Shown: positions 1 to 7,703 of the stretch, in pieces | How the letters are laid out: each line of letters opens with the position of its first letter | Numbering within the stretch: the first letter of the stretch is position 1 | Assembly (NCBI GenBank): GCA_003142855.1 | Contig: PLNW01000123.1 | Coordinates: 1-47,504, forward strand | Origin: Myxococcales bacterium | GTDB taxonomy: Bacteria; Myxococcota_A; Polyangia; Fen-1088 | Length of the DNA stretch: 47,504 bases | Direction of reading: 5' to 3' | Made by a program: the position numbers and the translations under genes | The notes under the pieces: model-generated | Database searches by the model: none | What the model was told of the DNA's origin: nothing | The model's input: only the letters and a program-made list of their open reading frames with translations

Positions 1-57
1 CTTGCGCGCCCAGTTCACCGCCTGCGCGAGTTTCGATGTGTAAACCGAGAATGGCAT
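1..57 (-). CDS. nuoB: NADH-quinone oxidoreductase subunit B, N-terminal fragment (partial)
   Basis: Only the first 19 codons lie inside the window; the gene runs off the left edge. The peptide ends in LAQAVNWARK. This fits the conserved NWAR stretch near the N-terminus of NuoB, the complex I subunit that carries the terminal 4Fe-4S cluster. The ATG at 57 follows the nuoA stop after three bases, so the two genes should be translated together. The call rests mainly on position after nuoA and this short motif. Confidence 0.75.
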   Translation of the reverse strand, partial: MPFSVYTSKLAQAVNWARK

Positions 58-60
58 TTT

Positions 61-462
61 CTAGTCCCATCCGATCGCGCGCTTGCGCCACACATAGGCG
101 AGCGCGACTAGCAACACCGCCATGAAGACCAGCACGGCGCCCAGGCCCAACCACGAAGTGCCCGCCTGGCACGCGCCCTTGACCAGCGGCTCCGCGCACG
201 ACAAGGACGCGTAGTTGACGGCCCAGGGATACAGGAAGGCGACTTCGATGTCGAACACCAGGAAGAGGATCGCGACCGGATAGAAGCGCACCGGGATGCG
301 CACGCGCGGGCTGCCCACTGGATCCGAGCCCGCCTCGTAGGTGATCTGTTTGGCCCGGGTCACGCGGCGCTCGCCCACGAATCGAGCCAGGGCGCTGAAG
401 GCAACCGCCATCCCGACCCCGGCCAGGATCGCAAGTGCGGCGGCTGTGTAGTCCGACCCCAT
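61..462 (-). CDS. nuoA: NADH-quinone oxidoreductase subunit A
   Basis: Small membrane subunit of respiratory complex I. It has three hydrophobic helices, and the family stretch VRFYPVAILFLVFDIEVAF leads into PWA in the second helix. The usual YECG before it reads YEAG here. The loop between helices two and three is longer than usual and carries two cysteines (around SCAEP and KGACQ). I chose the ATG at 462 (133 aa), which begins MGSDYTAAAL just before helix 1, because a promoter-like TTGACG/AGTATT pair ends 9 nt upstream of it. The frame also allows a GTG at 522, which would add 20 residues. nuoB follows after 3 nt, so this is the head of a nuo operon that continues out of the window. Confidence 0.9.
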   Translation of the reverse strand: MGSDYTAAALAILAGVGMAVAFSALARFVGERRVTRAKQITYEAGSDPVGSPRVRIPVRFYPVAILFLVFDIEVAFLYPWAVNYASLSCAEPLVKGACQAGTSWLGLGAVLVFMAVLLVALAYVWRKRAIGWD

Positions 463-471
463 GGTGCGGCT

Positions 472-501
472 AATACTGGCCGGCCCGTCGAGCTTCGTCA
501 A
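472..501 (-). promoter_or_regulatory. Candidate sigma-70 promoter of nuoA
   Basis: On the minus strand, TTGACG (501-496) and AGTATT (477-472) are 18 bp apart. The -10 box ends 9 nt before the ATG at 462, so transcription would begin at or very near the start codon. If nuoA instead starts at the upstream GTG (522), this promoter would lie inside the gene and the call would fail. Confidence 0.45.
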
Positions 502-589
502 TTCAAGCAAAGGTTGCGTCACCGTTTGACTTGGGCCCCGCTGGTTTCTAATCTTCGCTCCGATGCACCCACTCCTATCTCATTCTGAG

Positions 590-614
590 ATGGGAACCCT
601 CGCAGGGTTCCCAT
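590..614. repeat. Perfect 11-bp inverted repeat
   Basis: ATGGGAACCCT (590-600) and AGGGTTCCCAT (604-614) are perfectly complementary around a CGC loop. It lies between the divergent nuoA and the thioredoxin-fold gene, directly beside a family B repeat. No T-tract follows, so it is not a clear intrinsic terminator. Confidence 0.7.
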
Positions 615-712
615 GCCCTGCGGCCCCCCAACCGCCACCCCACCCCGCTCGCTTCGCTCGGCCTTGCGCGATGGTGCGCCACGCGCGGCGCCGGCAAAGC
701 CGGCGGGCTTCC
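604..712 (-). repeat. Dispersed repeat, family B, copy 1
   Basis: Read on the minus strand, this GC-rich tract contains GAGCGAAGCGAGCGGGGTGG followed by G-rich runs. It resembles copies at about 10168-10230 and 32272-32362, which share the GCGAAGCGC core and the GGGGTGGG run. A short hairpin GCCGGC-AAA-GCCGGC lies at its edge. The element overlaps the start of the downstream exported protein, so part of that signal region may derive from repeat DNA. Confidence 0.55.
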
Positions 713-1597
713 CGCGCGAGCAGCCTTGCGTCCGCAGGCCTGTTCTTCGCCCTGCCCCTGCTTCCGTCGGCCATGGCCGCGCCCGCCGATGCCAAACCGG
801 CCAGCCCCGAAAGCAAGGGCGCCGCTGATCTCGACACCGCACTCCCGCCCGGCATCGACCTCAGCAAGCTGGACGACTACGAACGCAAGGTTTTCTTCCG
901 CGTCGTCAACCGCGAGCCATCGAGCTGTGGCAAGGGCCACAGCCTGATCTACTCGGTCAAGCACGATCCCGGCTGCAAGCGCTCGTTCTACGCGGTCAGG
1001 TTCGTGTCCCGGCTGGTCGAGGCCGGCTACACGGACTCGGAAGTGAGCGAGGAGTTGCAAAAACGTTACCGCGACCCGGTCCACACGGAGATCGACGTGA
1101 GTCGGGCGCCCAGCAAGGGTCCGTCCGGGGCGCGGGTTACGGTGGTCGAGTTCGTGGACTACGAATGCCCGCACTGCCGGAGCGCTCAGGCGCTCATGAA
1201 GCAAGTCCTGGATGCTTACCCGCGGCAGGTGAGGCTGTGCTTCAAGCACTTCCCGCTCAGCGGCCACACCAACTCGCGCCTGGCGGCCGAAGCCGCCACG
1301 GCCGCGCAGAAGCAGGGCAAGTTCTGGCCCTACAGCGACAAGGTGTGGGACAACTCCGACAATCTCACTCCGGCTGTGCTGGAGAAGATCGCCAAGGACG
1401 TTGGGCTCGACGTCACCCGATGGCGGGGCGACATGACCTCGGACGAGATCAAGGCTGCCGTGACCAAGGACAAGTCCGACGGCGGCGCGCTGGGAATCAA
1501 CTCCACCCCCACCATCTACATCAATGGTCGCAAGTACGCCGGCCGCCACGACCTCGAGAGCCTGAGCGAGTGGGTCGACGAAGAACTGGGCAAGTAG
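671..1597 (+). CDS. Exported DsbA-like thioredoxin-fold protein
   Basis: Probable periplasmic disulfide oxidoreductase of the DsbA/DSBA-like thioredoxin family. The active-site pair CPHC is at residues 166-169, after VVEFVDYE. A DsbA helical insertion follows, and the cis-proline loop STPTIYING starts at residue 278. The N-terminus has an arginine-rich stretch and a hydrophobic segment ending near AMAAPADA, which reads as a signal peptide. Residues 45-140 are an unrecognised region with three cysteines (SSCGKG, PGCKR). I use the ATG at 671; an in-frame ATG at 563 would translate the inverted repeat and repeat-family DNA and gives no signal-like start. The Nudix gene begins 6 nt after the stop. 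Whether it oxidises, isomerises or reduces cannot be told from sequence. Confidence 0.8.
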   Translation: MVRHARRRQSRRASRASSLASAGLFFALPLLPSAMAAPADAKPASPESKGAADLDTALPPGIDLSKLDDYERKVFFRVVNREPSSCGKGHSLIYSVKHDPGCKRSFYAVRFVSRLVEAGYTDSEVSEELQKRYRDPVHTEIDVSRAPSKGPSGARVTVVEFVDYECPHCRSAQALMKQVLDAYPRQVRLCFKHFPLSGHTNSRLAAEAATAAQKQGKFWPYSDKVWDNSDNLTPAVLEKIAKDVGLDVTRWRGDMTSDEIKAAVTKDKSDGGALGINSTPTIYINGRKYAGRHDLESLSEWVDEELGK

Positions 1598-1603
1598 ATC
1601 GAC

Positions 1604-2134
1604 GTGACTCGACGAACACTCGCTGAAACTCGCTACCTGCGTCTGGTAGACATCGACGGCTGGACCTTCGTGGAGCGCGCCAACGCGCGCGCCGTGGTGG
1701 TCATCGTGCCGTTGACAGCAGAGCGACGGCTCTTGTTCGTCGAGCAGTACCGAATCCCGCTGGGCGGCAAGGTGATCGAATTTCCTGCCGGGTTGGTAGG
1801 CGACGAGCCCGGACGCGAACAGGAAGACCTTATCGAGGCCGCGCGACGGGAGCTGCTAGAGGAGACGGGCTACCGAGCGGCGACGCTGCGACTGGTTTCC
1901 ACCAGCGCCACCTCCCCGGGGCTGACCAGCGAGATGGTCCGGTTCATCCTGGCCTCCGACCTCACCAAGGTCGGCGCCGGCGGCGGCACCCCGACGGAAA
2001 ACATCCAGGTGCACGAAGTCGCGCTGGGCGAAGCGCGCGCCTGGCTGAGAGAGCGCGAGCGGCAAGGCACCCCGCTGGCAGCGAAGATCTTCGCGGGACT
2101 CTACTTCGCCCACGAAGCCTGGGGCGCTAGTTAG
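1604..2134 (+). CDS. Nudix hydrolase, ADP-ribose pyrophosphatase type
   Basis: A 176-residue Nudix protein. The Nudix box is the stretch from DLIEAARRELLEETGY, with the metal-binding REXXEE core; the glycine that opens the classic box sits two residues further away than usual. LLFVEQYRIPLG and VIEFPAGLV upstream of the box are typical of ADP-sugar pyrophosphatases of the NudF kind, which split ADP-ribose into AMP and ribose 5-phosphate. It starts at a GTG 6 nt after the thioredoxin-fold gene and is probably cotranscribed. The exact substrate is inferred from the subfamily look only. Confidence 0.85.
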   Translation: MTRRTLAETRYLRLVDIDGWTFVERANARAVVVIVPLTAERRLLFVEQYRIPLGGKVIEFPAGLVGDEPGREQEDLIEAARRELLEETGYRAATLRLVSTSATSPGLTSEMVRFILASDLTKVGAGGGTPTENIQVHEVALGEARAWLRERERQGTPLAAKIFAGLYFAHEAWGAS

Positions 2135-2137
2135 CTT

Positions 2138-2259
2138 TTTCGCACAGAGAGCCCTGAGGGCACTGATGCCGGAAGAGAGGAAAAGGGGTTTCGGACCGGA
2201 CAGGAAACCCTTCCTCTATTCTCCTCCGGCTCCGTGGCCTCCGTGCCCTCTGTGCGAAA
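2138..2259. repeat. Nested long inverted repeat built from two family C copies; likely two-way terminator
   Basis: This lies between the convergent Nudix gene and the gene at 2293-3174. Outer arms TTTCGCACAGAG (2138-2149) and CTCTGTGCGAAA (2248-2259) pair perfectly. GGCAC/GTGCC pair further in. A central stem joins GAGGAA and GGGTTTC (2177-2192) to GAAACCC and TTCCTC (2204-2216). Both outer halves resemble family C repeats in opposite orientation. The position suits a bidirectional transcription stop, but no long U-tract is present. Confidence 0.65.
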
Positions 2260-2292
2260 TAGGTAACTGCTCGACGGCCCACGCAGTGCTGC

Positions 2293-3174
2293 CTAGAACC
2301 TTCCTGAGAAGGCGACCGTTCCTGGACCCAGGGAAATCGCCGGCCCGCCTGGGTCATCGCGCCCCCAGACCAGGATGGCCACTCCCCCCAGAAGAGCCGC
2401 GCCTCCGCCCGCCAACAAGCCCCAGCCGGGGACCGCGGTGGAGCGCTTGAAGGCGCAAAACTTATCAACACCCGCGCCCTGACAGCCGGCGGGATCGCCA
2501 TCCACCGCCAAATAGTAACCCCCGAAACCAAGCAGCACCGCCGCACCTGCGGTCAGGCCCAACCCGAACAGAGGCAGCGGCTGCCGCCAGAAGGACCGGC
2601 CGACCTTGGCGGGAGGCGGGGCCGGCTTCGCCTCCGTCAGCTCGGTACGAGCTGGCGTTGTGGCAACCGCCGGGGAGGGAACCGACTCAGCGCTGCCCTG
2701 CTCGCGCACCACGCGCGTCCACAGCGCGGCCGAACGATCCCTCACCGCCCGATAGAAGTCTCTGGCGGAACAGATCTCGCATTCCTTGGCATCGCTACCC
2801 AGGATGCGCCCCGTCTCGCCATCGCGCAGGTCGAGGCGCAGGTTGTACGACTCGTTCACATAGCTGCCCTGAATCTCCAGGATGTGACTCGCCCCCGCCT
2901 GCCGACCCAACTCGGCCAGGCAGGAGGGGATGTTGCAGTCGTCGAGTGAGGCCTTGACCTGGCTCTGCGGCACGACCTCGACGCCCAGCTCACGCAAGGC
3001 CTGTTCGGCCGAAGCCCGCACCTCTTGCCGGACGTCCCGCGCGCCGCCCGCCATCTCCAACAACACCACCCGAGGCGCCGCCACAGCCGAACTGCCGAAA
3101 AAGACGGCGACCAGTGAGATCAGGATTCCCAGGTGCCCAGTGCGAGGCATGGGTCCCATCTTGGGGATTCGCAT
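2293..3174 (-). CDS. Exported TolB-N/PEGA-type envelope protein, function unknown
   Basis: A 293-residue protein with a signal peptide (hydrophobic LGILISLVAVFFGSSAVA). An alpha/beta domain of about 130 residues follows, with the pattern CNIPSCLAELGRQAGASHIL then NLRLDLRDGETGRIL. That pattern is typical of TolB-N-like domains in myxobacterial proteins, where a cysteine pair marks the loop. A Pro/Ala linker follows, then two hydrophobic helices near the C-terminus separated by a short loop with two cysteines. I start at the ATG at 3174; the frame stays open to 3231, but that extension is repeat DNA. The function is unknown; the architecture suggests an inner-membrane-anchored periplasmic sensor or adaptor. 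Confidence 0.65.
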   Translation of the reverse strand: MRIPKMGPMPRTGHLGILISLVAVFFGSSAVAAPRVVLLEMAGGARDVRQEVRASAEQALRELGVEVVPQSQVKASLDDCNIPSCLAELGRQAGASHILEIQGSYVNESYNLRLDLRDGETGRILGSDAKECEICSARDFYRAVRDRSAALWTRVVREQGSAESVPSPAVATTPARTELTEAKPAPPPAKVGRSFWRQPLPLFGLGLTAGAAVLLGFGGYYLAVDGDPAGCQGAGVDKFCAFKRSTAVPGWGLLAGGGAALLGGVAILVWGRDDPGGPAISLGPGTVAFSGRF

Positions 3175-3187
3175 GAGGGAGTCAAGT

Positions 3188-3241
3188 ACCCTCCGACTCT
3201 GTGCCCTCCCCTGTCCCCTCTGTGTTCTCAACCGCCGGTGG
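3188..3241 (+). repeat. Dispersed repeat, family C, copy 2
   Basis: Contains CTCTGTGCCCTCCCCTGTCC followed by CCTCTGTGTTCTCAACCG. Nearly the same sequence recurs at 39836-39882, and inverted at 6230-6277 and 36410-36456. It occupies the gap between purF and the exported TolB-like gene, just upstream of the latter's start. Confidence 0.7.
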
Positions 3242-3277
3242 ACGTCCAGTTAAACCCACCCCCCAGGCCAAAATCCC

Positions 3278-4675
3278 CTACGCCGTTATCAACCGCAATT
3301 GCCGACAGTGCGCCGGGGGCGCTACGGCGATGGGGTAAGTATTGGAGAAGCAGCCGTCGCACAACCCGCTGTGCTCGTCCGTACTTCCCACGCAGTTGAT
3401 CGAGGCACGCAAGCCGCCCAGTGACAGGTAGCCGAGGCTGTCGGCGCCCACGAAACGGCAGATCTCATCTACGCTGTGTGAGCTGGCGATCAGCTTGTCG
3501 CGGTCCGGGGTATCGATGCCGTAGTGACAGGGCCCCACCGTGGGCGGCGAGCTGATGCGCAAATGCACCTCGCGCGCACCCGCCCCGCGAATCATGCCAA
3601 TGATCTTGCTGGAGGTGGTGCCGCGCACGATGGAATCGTCGACCACGACCACCCGCTTCCCCGCCAGAACCTCGCGCACCGGCGACAGCTTGAGCTTCAC
3701 GCCGAAGTGACGAATCGACTCGGACGGCTCGATGAAGGTGCGCCCCACGTAGTGCGAACGCATCAGACCTTGACCGAACGGGACGTTGCTCTCGCGCGCG
3801 TAGCCAATCGCCGCTGCGGTGCCCGAGTCGGGAACCGGGACGACCACGTCGGCGGGCACCGGGTGCTCCACCGCCAGACGGCGACCCATGCGTTCGCGGG
3901 CCTGGTACACCGACTGCCCCGCCATGGTGGAATCGGGCCGCGCGAAATAGACCCATTCGAAAATGCAGCGGTAGGGCTTTTCCGGCTTGAAGGGGAAACT
4001 CCTGTGCATGCCGTCTTTGTCGAAGACCAGCATCTCCCCTGGCTCGATGTCGCGCACGAAGCTGGCCTCGATGAGATCAAAGGCGCAGGTTTCCGAGGCC
4101 ACCACCCAGCCCTTCTTGTTGTGCTTGCCCAGGGAAAGCGGACGGATGCCCATGGGATCGCGCACGACAATCATCATGGATTCGGAGAGGAAGGCCAACG
4201 AATAGGCTCCGTGCACCGACCGCAGGGCGTCCACCACACGATCGGGCAGCGAGCCTTCGCGCGAGCGCGCGATGAGGTGCAGAATGACCTCCGTGTCGCT
4301 GGTGGTCTGGAAGATCGAACCCTCGTCCTCCAGATGCGCCCGGACCTCGGCCGCATCGACCAAGTTTCCATTGTGGGCAATGGCCAGCGAGCCACCCGAG
4401 TAGTCGACCGCGATTGGCTGCGCGTTCTTGGCCGCAGAATCGCCGGTGGTCGAATAGCGCACGTGGCCGATAGCTGACGACCCAGGCAAGCGTCGTAGCC
4501 GGTCCTGGGTGAAGATCTCCCCCACGAGCCCCATCTCGCGCACCCAGCGCAAACGCTCACCGTCACTGGATACGATGCCCGCCGACTCCTGGCCCCGGTG
4601 CTGCAGGGCGTGCAATCCAAGGTACGCCAAGTTGGCCGCTTCTGGATGGCCGTAGATTCCGATCACGCCGCACAT
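3278..4675 (-). CDS. purF: Amidophosphoribosyltransferase
   Basis: Catalyses the first committed step of purine synthesis: PRPP plus glutamine gives phosphoribosylamine. The protein starts MCGVIGIYG, so Cys2 becomes the N-terminal glutaminase nucleophile after processing. The PRPP loop is [14 protein letters not shown]. The four cysteines that bind a 4Fe-4S cluster in the Bacillus-type enzyme are all present: C237 (before [12 protein letters not shown]), C383 (GPCHYGID), and C439 and C442 (LCDGC). This is therefore the oxygen-sensitive, cluster-containing form. Length (465 aa) is normal. It stands alone, with a family A repeat upstream and a family C repeat downstream. Confidence 0.97.
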   Translation of the reverse strand: MCGVIGIYGHPEAANLAYLGLHALQHRGQESAGIVSSDGERLRWVREMGLVGEIFTQDRLRRLPGSSAIGHVRYSTTGDSAAKNAQPIAVDYSGGSLAIAHNGNLVDAAEVRAHLEDEGSIFQTTSDTEVILHLIARSREGSLPDRVVDALRSVHGAYSLAFLSESMMIVVRDPMGIRPLSLGKHNKKGWVVASETCAFDLIEASFVRDIEPGEMLVFDKDGMHRSFPFKPEKPYRCIFEWVYFARPDSTMAGQSVYQARERMGRRLAVEHPVPADVVVPVPDSGTAAAIGYARESNVPFGQGLMRSHYVGRTFIEPSESIRHFGVKLKLSPVREVLAGKRVVVVDDSIVRGTTSSKIIGMIRGAGAREVHLRISSPPTVGPCHYGIDTPDRDKLIASSHSVDEICRFVGADSLGYLSLGGLRASINCVGSTDEHSGLCDGCFSNTYPIAVAPPAHCRQLRLITA

Positions 4676-4720
4676 GGGCGAAGGAAAGGTACCACACCCC
4701 CGGCGAAATGCACCTCAGAC

Positions 4721-4768
4721 TCGACGTCCCACGATGGGCCCAGAGGTCGTGGTCGTGGTCGACCGTCC
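4721..4768 (-). repeat. Dispersed repeat, family A, copy 1
   Basis: Read on the minus strand: GACCACGACCACGACCTC, then CCATCGTGGGACGTC. It matches the core of copies near 10114, 25666 and 46560. It fills the gap between purF and the downstream bactofilin. Confidence 0.6.
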
Positions 4769-4784
4769 GATCCGACCGCGCTGG

Positions 4785-5387
4785 CTAGCGTCTCCGGATC
4801 TTCTTCTTGGCCCAAGCCGGCACCATGGCGCCCATGGCCCCGGCCACGCGTGGAAAGGCAGGCGGCGAAGCAGGAGCAGCCGCGCCAGCGACAGCCGGCG
4901 CCGTAAGACGTACGGCAGCGGCAGGCACGACCGCCGCCGCGGCCTTGCCAGCAACGACCGCCTTGCCAGGCATGGCCATCCGTGGCGGCGCGGGACGGAG
5001 CGCGGCCTTCTCGCCTGCGGCAGGGCGCTGGGCAGCGCGCGAGCTCACCGCAGCCCGCGCGGCCGCGATGTCGCCCATGTCGACGCGGCCGCGGTACGCC
5101 GCACCCGCTTCCATCATCACGCGCGGAGACGCCAGATCGCCCACCACGCGCGCCGTCGACATCAGTTTCACGCTCTCGGAGGCGACGATGGCGCCGACCA
5201 CCGTGCCGGAAACCACGATCTGGCGGACATCCACGTCAGCCTGGACCGTGGCCCCCTTCTCAACGGTGAGATTCTGCGTCAGCTGCACCCTGCCGTCGAT
5301 GCGACCACGGACAACGAGATCCTCATCGCCGCGTACCTCGCCCGAAATTCGTGTATCCGGACCAATGACAGTTTCCTTGTCAGCCAT
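4785..5387 (-). CDS. Bactofilin with long Ala/Pro-rich tail
   Basis: Polymer-forming cytoskeletal protein of the bactofilin family. Residues 1-100 carry the beta-helix repeats (ISGEVRGDEDLVVRGRIDG, then GATVQADVDVRQIVVSGTV), which stack into nucleotide-free filaments. The remaining half, from about residue 105, is low-complexity Ala/Pro/Arg/Lys sequence ending KKKIRRR. This tail could bind membrane, DNA or partners. It is the last of three tandem bactofilin genes; 9 nt separate it from the one before. Bactofilins in myxobacteria act in cell shape and chromosome or motility organisation; which applies here is not shown. Confidence 0.9.
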   Translation of the reverse strand: MADKETVIGPDTRISGEVRGDEDLVVRGRIDGRVQLTQNLTVEKGATVQADVDVRQIVVSGTVVGAIVASESVKLMSTARVVGDLASPRVMMEAGAAYRGRVDMGDIAAARAAVSSRAAQRPAAGEKAALRPAPPRMAMPGKAVVAGKAAAAVVPAAAVRLTAPAVAGAAAPASPPAFPRVAGAMGAMVPAWAKKKIRRR

Positions 5388-5396
5388 GGTGCGCGC

Positions 5397-5738
5397 CTAT
5401 ACGTCCATGTCCACGTTGCCCTTGAACCCGGCACCGTCGGCAATCACGATGCGCGGTGACTTGGCGTCGCCCACCATCTTGGACTCGGGCTTCAGCTCGA
5501 GGCGCTCACGCGCCACCACGTTGCCGGTCAACCGGCCGTTCACCGTGACGGTCTGCGCTTCAACATCGGCCTCCACCGTAGCGCCTGACTCAACCACCAG
5601 GTTCTGCGCCACTGAAATCTTGCCCTTGACCGTTCCCAGGATGGTGAGTGACTCCTCTCCCGTGATTTCACCGTCGATGACGATGCTGCTTCCAATGACC
5701 GTATTCGCCATGGGCTTCGTGTCCTTTTCCTTTGCCAT
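5397..5738 (-). CDS. Bactofilin, minimal form
   Basis: A 113-residue bactofilin that is almost only the beta-helix core. It has a short N-terminal tail (MAKEKDTKPMANT) and then repeats such as ITGEESLTILGTVKG and GATVEADVEAQTVTVNGRLTG. It ends VDMDV with no C-terminal extension. I prefer the ATG at 5738 because the upstream in-frame stretch (to 5771) is arginine-rich and intergenic in look. It is the middle gene of the tandem trio, 36 nt after the first. It may co-polymerise with its neighbours. Confidence 0.9.
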   Translation of the reverse strand: MAKEKDTKPMANTVIGSSIVIDGEITGEESLTILGTVKGKISVAQNLVVESGATVEADVEAQTVTVNGRLTGNVVARERLELKPESKMVGDAKSPRIVIADGAGFKGNVDMDV

Positions 5739-5774
5739 AATTCGTGTCCCGTCCCGAGCGCGCCGCCCCAAGGG

Positions 5775-6131
5775 CTAGGCGCCGCCCGCCTTGATTCCTA
5801 CCGGCAACTCTACCTCCATCTCGATGGTCCCTGAGAACTTTGCGCCGTCTTCGATGACGATCTGGGGTGCGCGGATTTTCCCCGCCACGCGCGCCGTGGC
5901 GTGCAGGACGGCGGAACGCGCTGCCACCACGTCGCCACGCACTTCGCCCTTGACCGTAACCTGGGTCACGTCCAGGTCGGCCTCGACGCTGCCCGATTCC
6001 TCGATGGTCAGGTGGCTCTCCAGGCCGATACGGCCTTCCACGCGGCCCTCGACGATCAGATCCTGCTTGCCTGAGATCTGACCGCGGACCGCGCTCTTGC
6101 TGGCGATGAGACAAGGTTCGTCGCTGGCCAT
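5775..6131 (-). CDS. Bactofilin, first of tandem trio
   Basis: A 118-residue bactofilin with the same beta-helix pattern (VRGQISGKQDLIVEGRVEG, SVEADLDVTQVTVKGEVRG) and a short C-terminus. AGGAGG lies 5 nt upstream of the ATG at 6131, while the ATG one codon earlier (6134) is only 2 nt away, so 6131 is the better start. It leads the bactofilin operon. The three products differ most at their C-termini: this one ends GIKAGGA, the second has none and the third has a 95-residue tail. Confidence 0.92.
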   Translation of the reverse strand: MASDEPCLIASKSAVRGQISGKQDLIVEGRVEGRIGLESHLTIEESGSVEADLDVTQVTVKGEVRGDVVAARSAVLHATARVAGKIRAPQIVIEDGAKFSGTIEMEVELPVGIKAGGA

Positions 6132-6229
6132 CATGTCCTCCTGTGCGCGAACGCCAGGCAAACGTATCCTTGGTGATCTCTCGTGTCAACGTTCACCGCG
6201 GTGATTCGCGGCGATGGCTGTGTCGTCGG

Positions 6230-6277
6230 ACCTCTGGCGGAGAACACAGGGGTGACAGGAGAGAGCACGGAGGCGGA
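6230..6277 (-). repeat. Dispersed repeat, family C, copy 3
   Basis: Read on the minus strand, CTCCGTGCTCTCTCCTGTC and then CCTGTGTTCTCCGCC align with the copies at 3188 and 39836. It directly adjoins the hairpin at 6274-6294 and lies between the divergent bactofilin operon and the broken kinase gene. Confidence 0.6.
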
Positions 6278-6294
6278 TCGCACACCGCGATCCG
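6274..6294. repeat. Perfect 8-bp hairpin beside repeat C3
   Basis: CGGATCGC (6274-6281) and GCGATCCG (6287-6294) pair perfectly around a 5-nt loop. Family C copy 4 (36410) has a hairpin with an arm starting CGGA at the same relative position, so the hairpin may belong to the repeat unit. Confidence 0.55.
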
Positions 6295-6402
6295 TCACCC
6301 GCGACGGTTTCTTCAGTTCCAAAGGGTGGCGACTGGGAATACAATCGTTCCTTGAGAGCTGACGGCGGCAGACCGGAATGGGCCGTCGCTCGGGAGGATC
6401 GG

Positions 6403-6908
6403 ATGGAGCCAGCATCGAGTGGCGCGGACACGTATTTCGCTCCGGCGGAACGCAGCGATCCCGAGAGCCTTGCTGCTCTGGCCGCGCTGGCCGTGACCGA
6501 TCCAGTGATCCAGGCCGTGCTCGAAGCCGTGGGCGGCTTGCTCATGGTGCTGGACGAGCACCGGCAGATCCTTGCGGCCAACCGCGAGCTTCTGGACGGG
6601 CTCAAGGTGAAAACCGGTGACAATTTGATCGGCCAACGTCCGGGCGAGGCCTTGGGCTGCGTCCACGCCCAGACCGGCCCTGGTTTGAAAAAACGGTCGG
6701 CGGCTCGGTCTTTCAGGTGCACAATCCAGGCCTCATCCCGGCCTCGGTGGCGGCCCACATCTTCCAACCCCACTTCAGCAACAAGGGGCGCAGCCGAGGC
6801 TTCGGCACCTATGCCATGCGCCTGCTGGGCGAGCACTGTCTGGGCGGCCGCGTGAGCTTTATCAGCGACGCCGTGGGCGGCACGCAGTTCAGCGTCGAGC
6901 TGCCCTAG
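6403..6908 (+). pseudogene. PAS sensor histidine kinase destroyed by an internal deletion
   Basis: The ATG at 6403 has a good GGGAGG 5 nt upstream. The first frame reads through a PAS-like domain (VLEAVGGLLMVLDEHRQIL, GEALGCVHAQTGPG) up to about 6680 and then loses sense. From about 6681 a different frame reads WFEKTVGGSVFQVHNPG, then IFQPHFSNKGR, SRGFGTYAMRLLGE and [10 protein letters not shown] to the stop at 6906. These are the N, F, G1 and G2 parts of a histidine-kinase ATPase domain. The His-containing dimerisation domain and the rest between them are missing, and the junction changes frame. I infer a deletion of several hundred bases joining the PAS half to the ATPase tail. A sequencing or assembly error is less likely, because a whole segment is missing. 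Confidence 0.8.
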
Positions 6909-7702
6909 ACACCCATATGCTTCAGCAGCGCCATGACCTCTTTCAAATCGTGCCACGCCTCGCCCTTGCGGCTCTCGTCGCGCAGGAGAAAGGCCGGGTG
7001 ATAGGTCGGCATCACCGGGATCCCCTGATAGTGCTTGATGTTGCCGCGTAGGCGCGTGATGGGCGTGTGCTCGCCGGTGAGCAGATGGGCGGCGAACTTG
7101 CCCAGGGCCACGATCACGCGCGGCTGGACCACGGCAATTTGCTTCTTGAGGAAAGGCTCGCAAGCGGCCACCTCGTCGGGCTCAGGGTCGCGGTTGCCCG
7201 GCGGACGACACTTGATGACGTTGCAGATGTACACATCCTCGCGGGTCAGGTGCATGGCCTGAATCATCTTGGTGAGCAGTTGCCCGGCTGCGCCCACAAA
7301 GGGCTCGCCCTGCGCATCCTCGTCGGCGCCCGGCCCCTCGCCCACGAACATGAGGTGCGCCTCAGGGTTGCCACTGCCGAACACGATGTGCCGACGGCCC
7401 TTGGCCAGCTTGCAGCGCTGACAGTCACCCAGCTCGGCCCGCACCAGGGTCAAGCCGTGTCCCGCGTGGGGAAGTGGCGGCTCACTGTCCGAGGCGAAAG
7501 CTGTCTCCAGATCGGCAGGATCGGTGAGCGGCTGGACCTCCGCGTCCGGCGCGGCAGGGGCATTGGCCGGCTCGTCCCCAGCCCGGTTCATGCGCGGGCA
7601 AGGCGCCCGGGACACGCCCAGCAAGCCGGCCCGCGCCCGCGCCTCCAGGTGGGTGCGAATGCCGGCGGTAAGGGCGCGCAACTCGCCCTGGAGATCCTCC
7701 AC
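6905..7702 (-). CDS. Type-4 (4Fe-4S) uracil-DNA glycosylase
   Basis: Removes uracil from DNA at the start of base-excision repair. The domain begins near residue 85. Two cysteines in [12 protein letters not shown] and two more in NVIKCRPPG and AACEPFL, with 15 residues between the latter two, match the iron-sulfur ligands of type-4 enzymes. The active-site stretch is [20 protein letters not shown], and the late motif is [10 protein letters not shown]. About 85 residues of Ala/Pro-rich sequence precede the domain. The start is a GTG at 7702, 1 nt beyond the upstream stop. Its stop shares the palindrome CTAG with the stop of the convergent broken kinase gene. It is coupled to the unknown gene and coaBC. 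Confidence 0.93.
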   Translation of the reverse strand: MEDLQGELRALTAGIRTHLEARARAGLLGVSRAPCPRMNRAGDEPANAPAAPDAEVQPLTDPADLETAFASDSEPPLPHAGHGLTLVRAELGDCQRCKLAKGRRHIVFGSGNPEAHLMFVGEGPGADEDAQGEPFVGAAGQLLTKMIQAMHLTREDVYICNVIKCRPPGNRDPEPDEVAACEPFLKKQIAVVQPRVIVALGKFAAHLLTGEHTPITRLRGNIKHYQGIPVMPTYHPAFLLRDESRKGEAWHDLKEVMALLKHMGV

Positions 7703-7703
7703 C

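Noticed and set aside
563..670. Upstream extension of the DsbA-like protein from the ATG at 563
   Set aside because: It would translate an 11-bp inverted repeat and family B DNA, and it gives no signal peptide.
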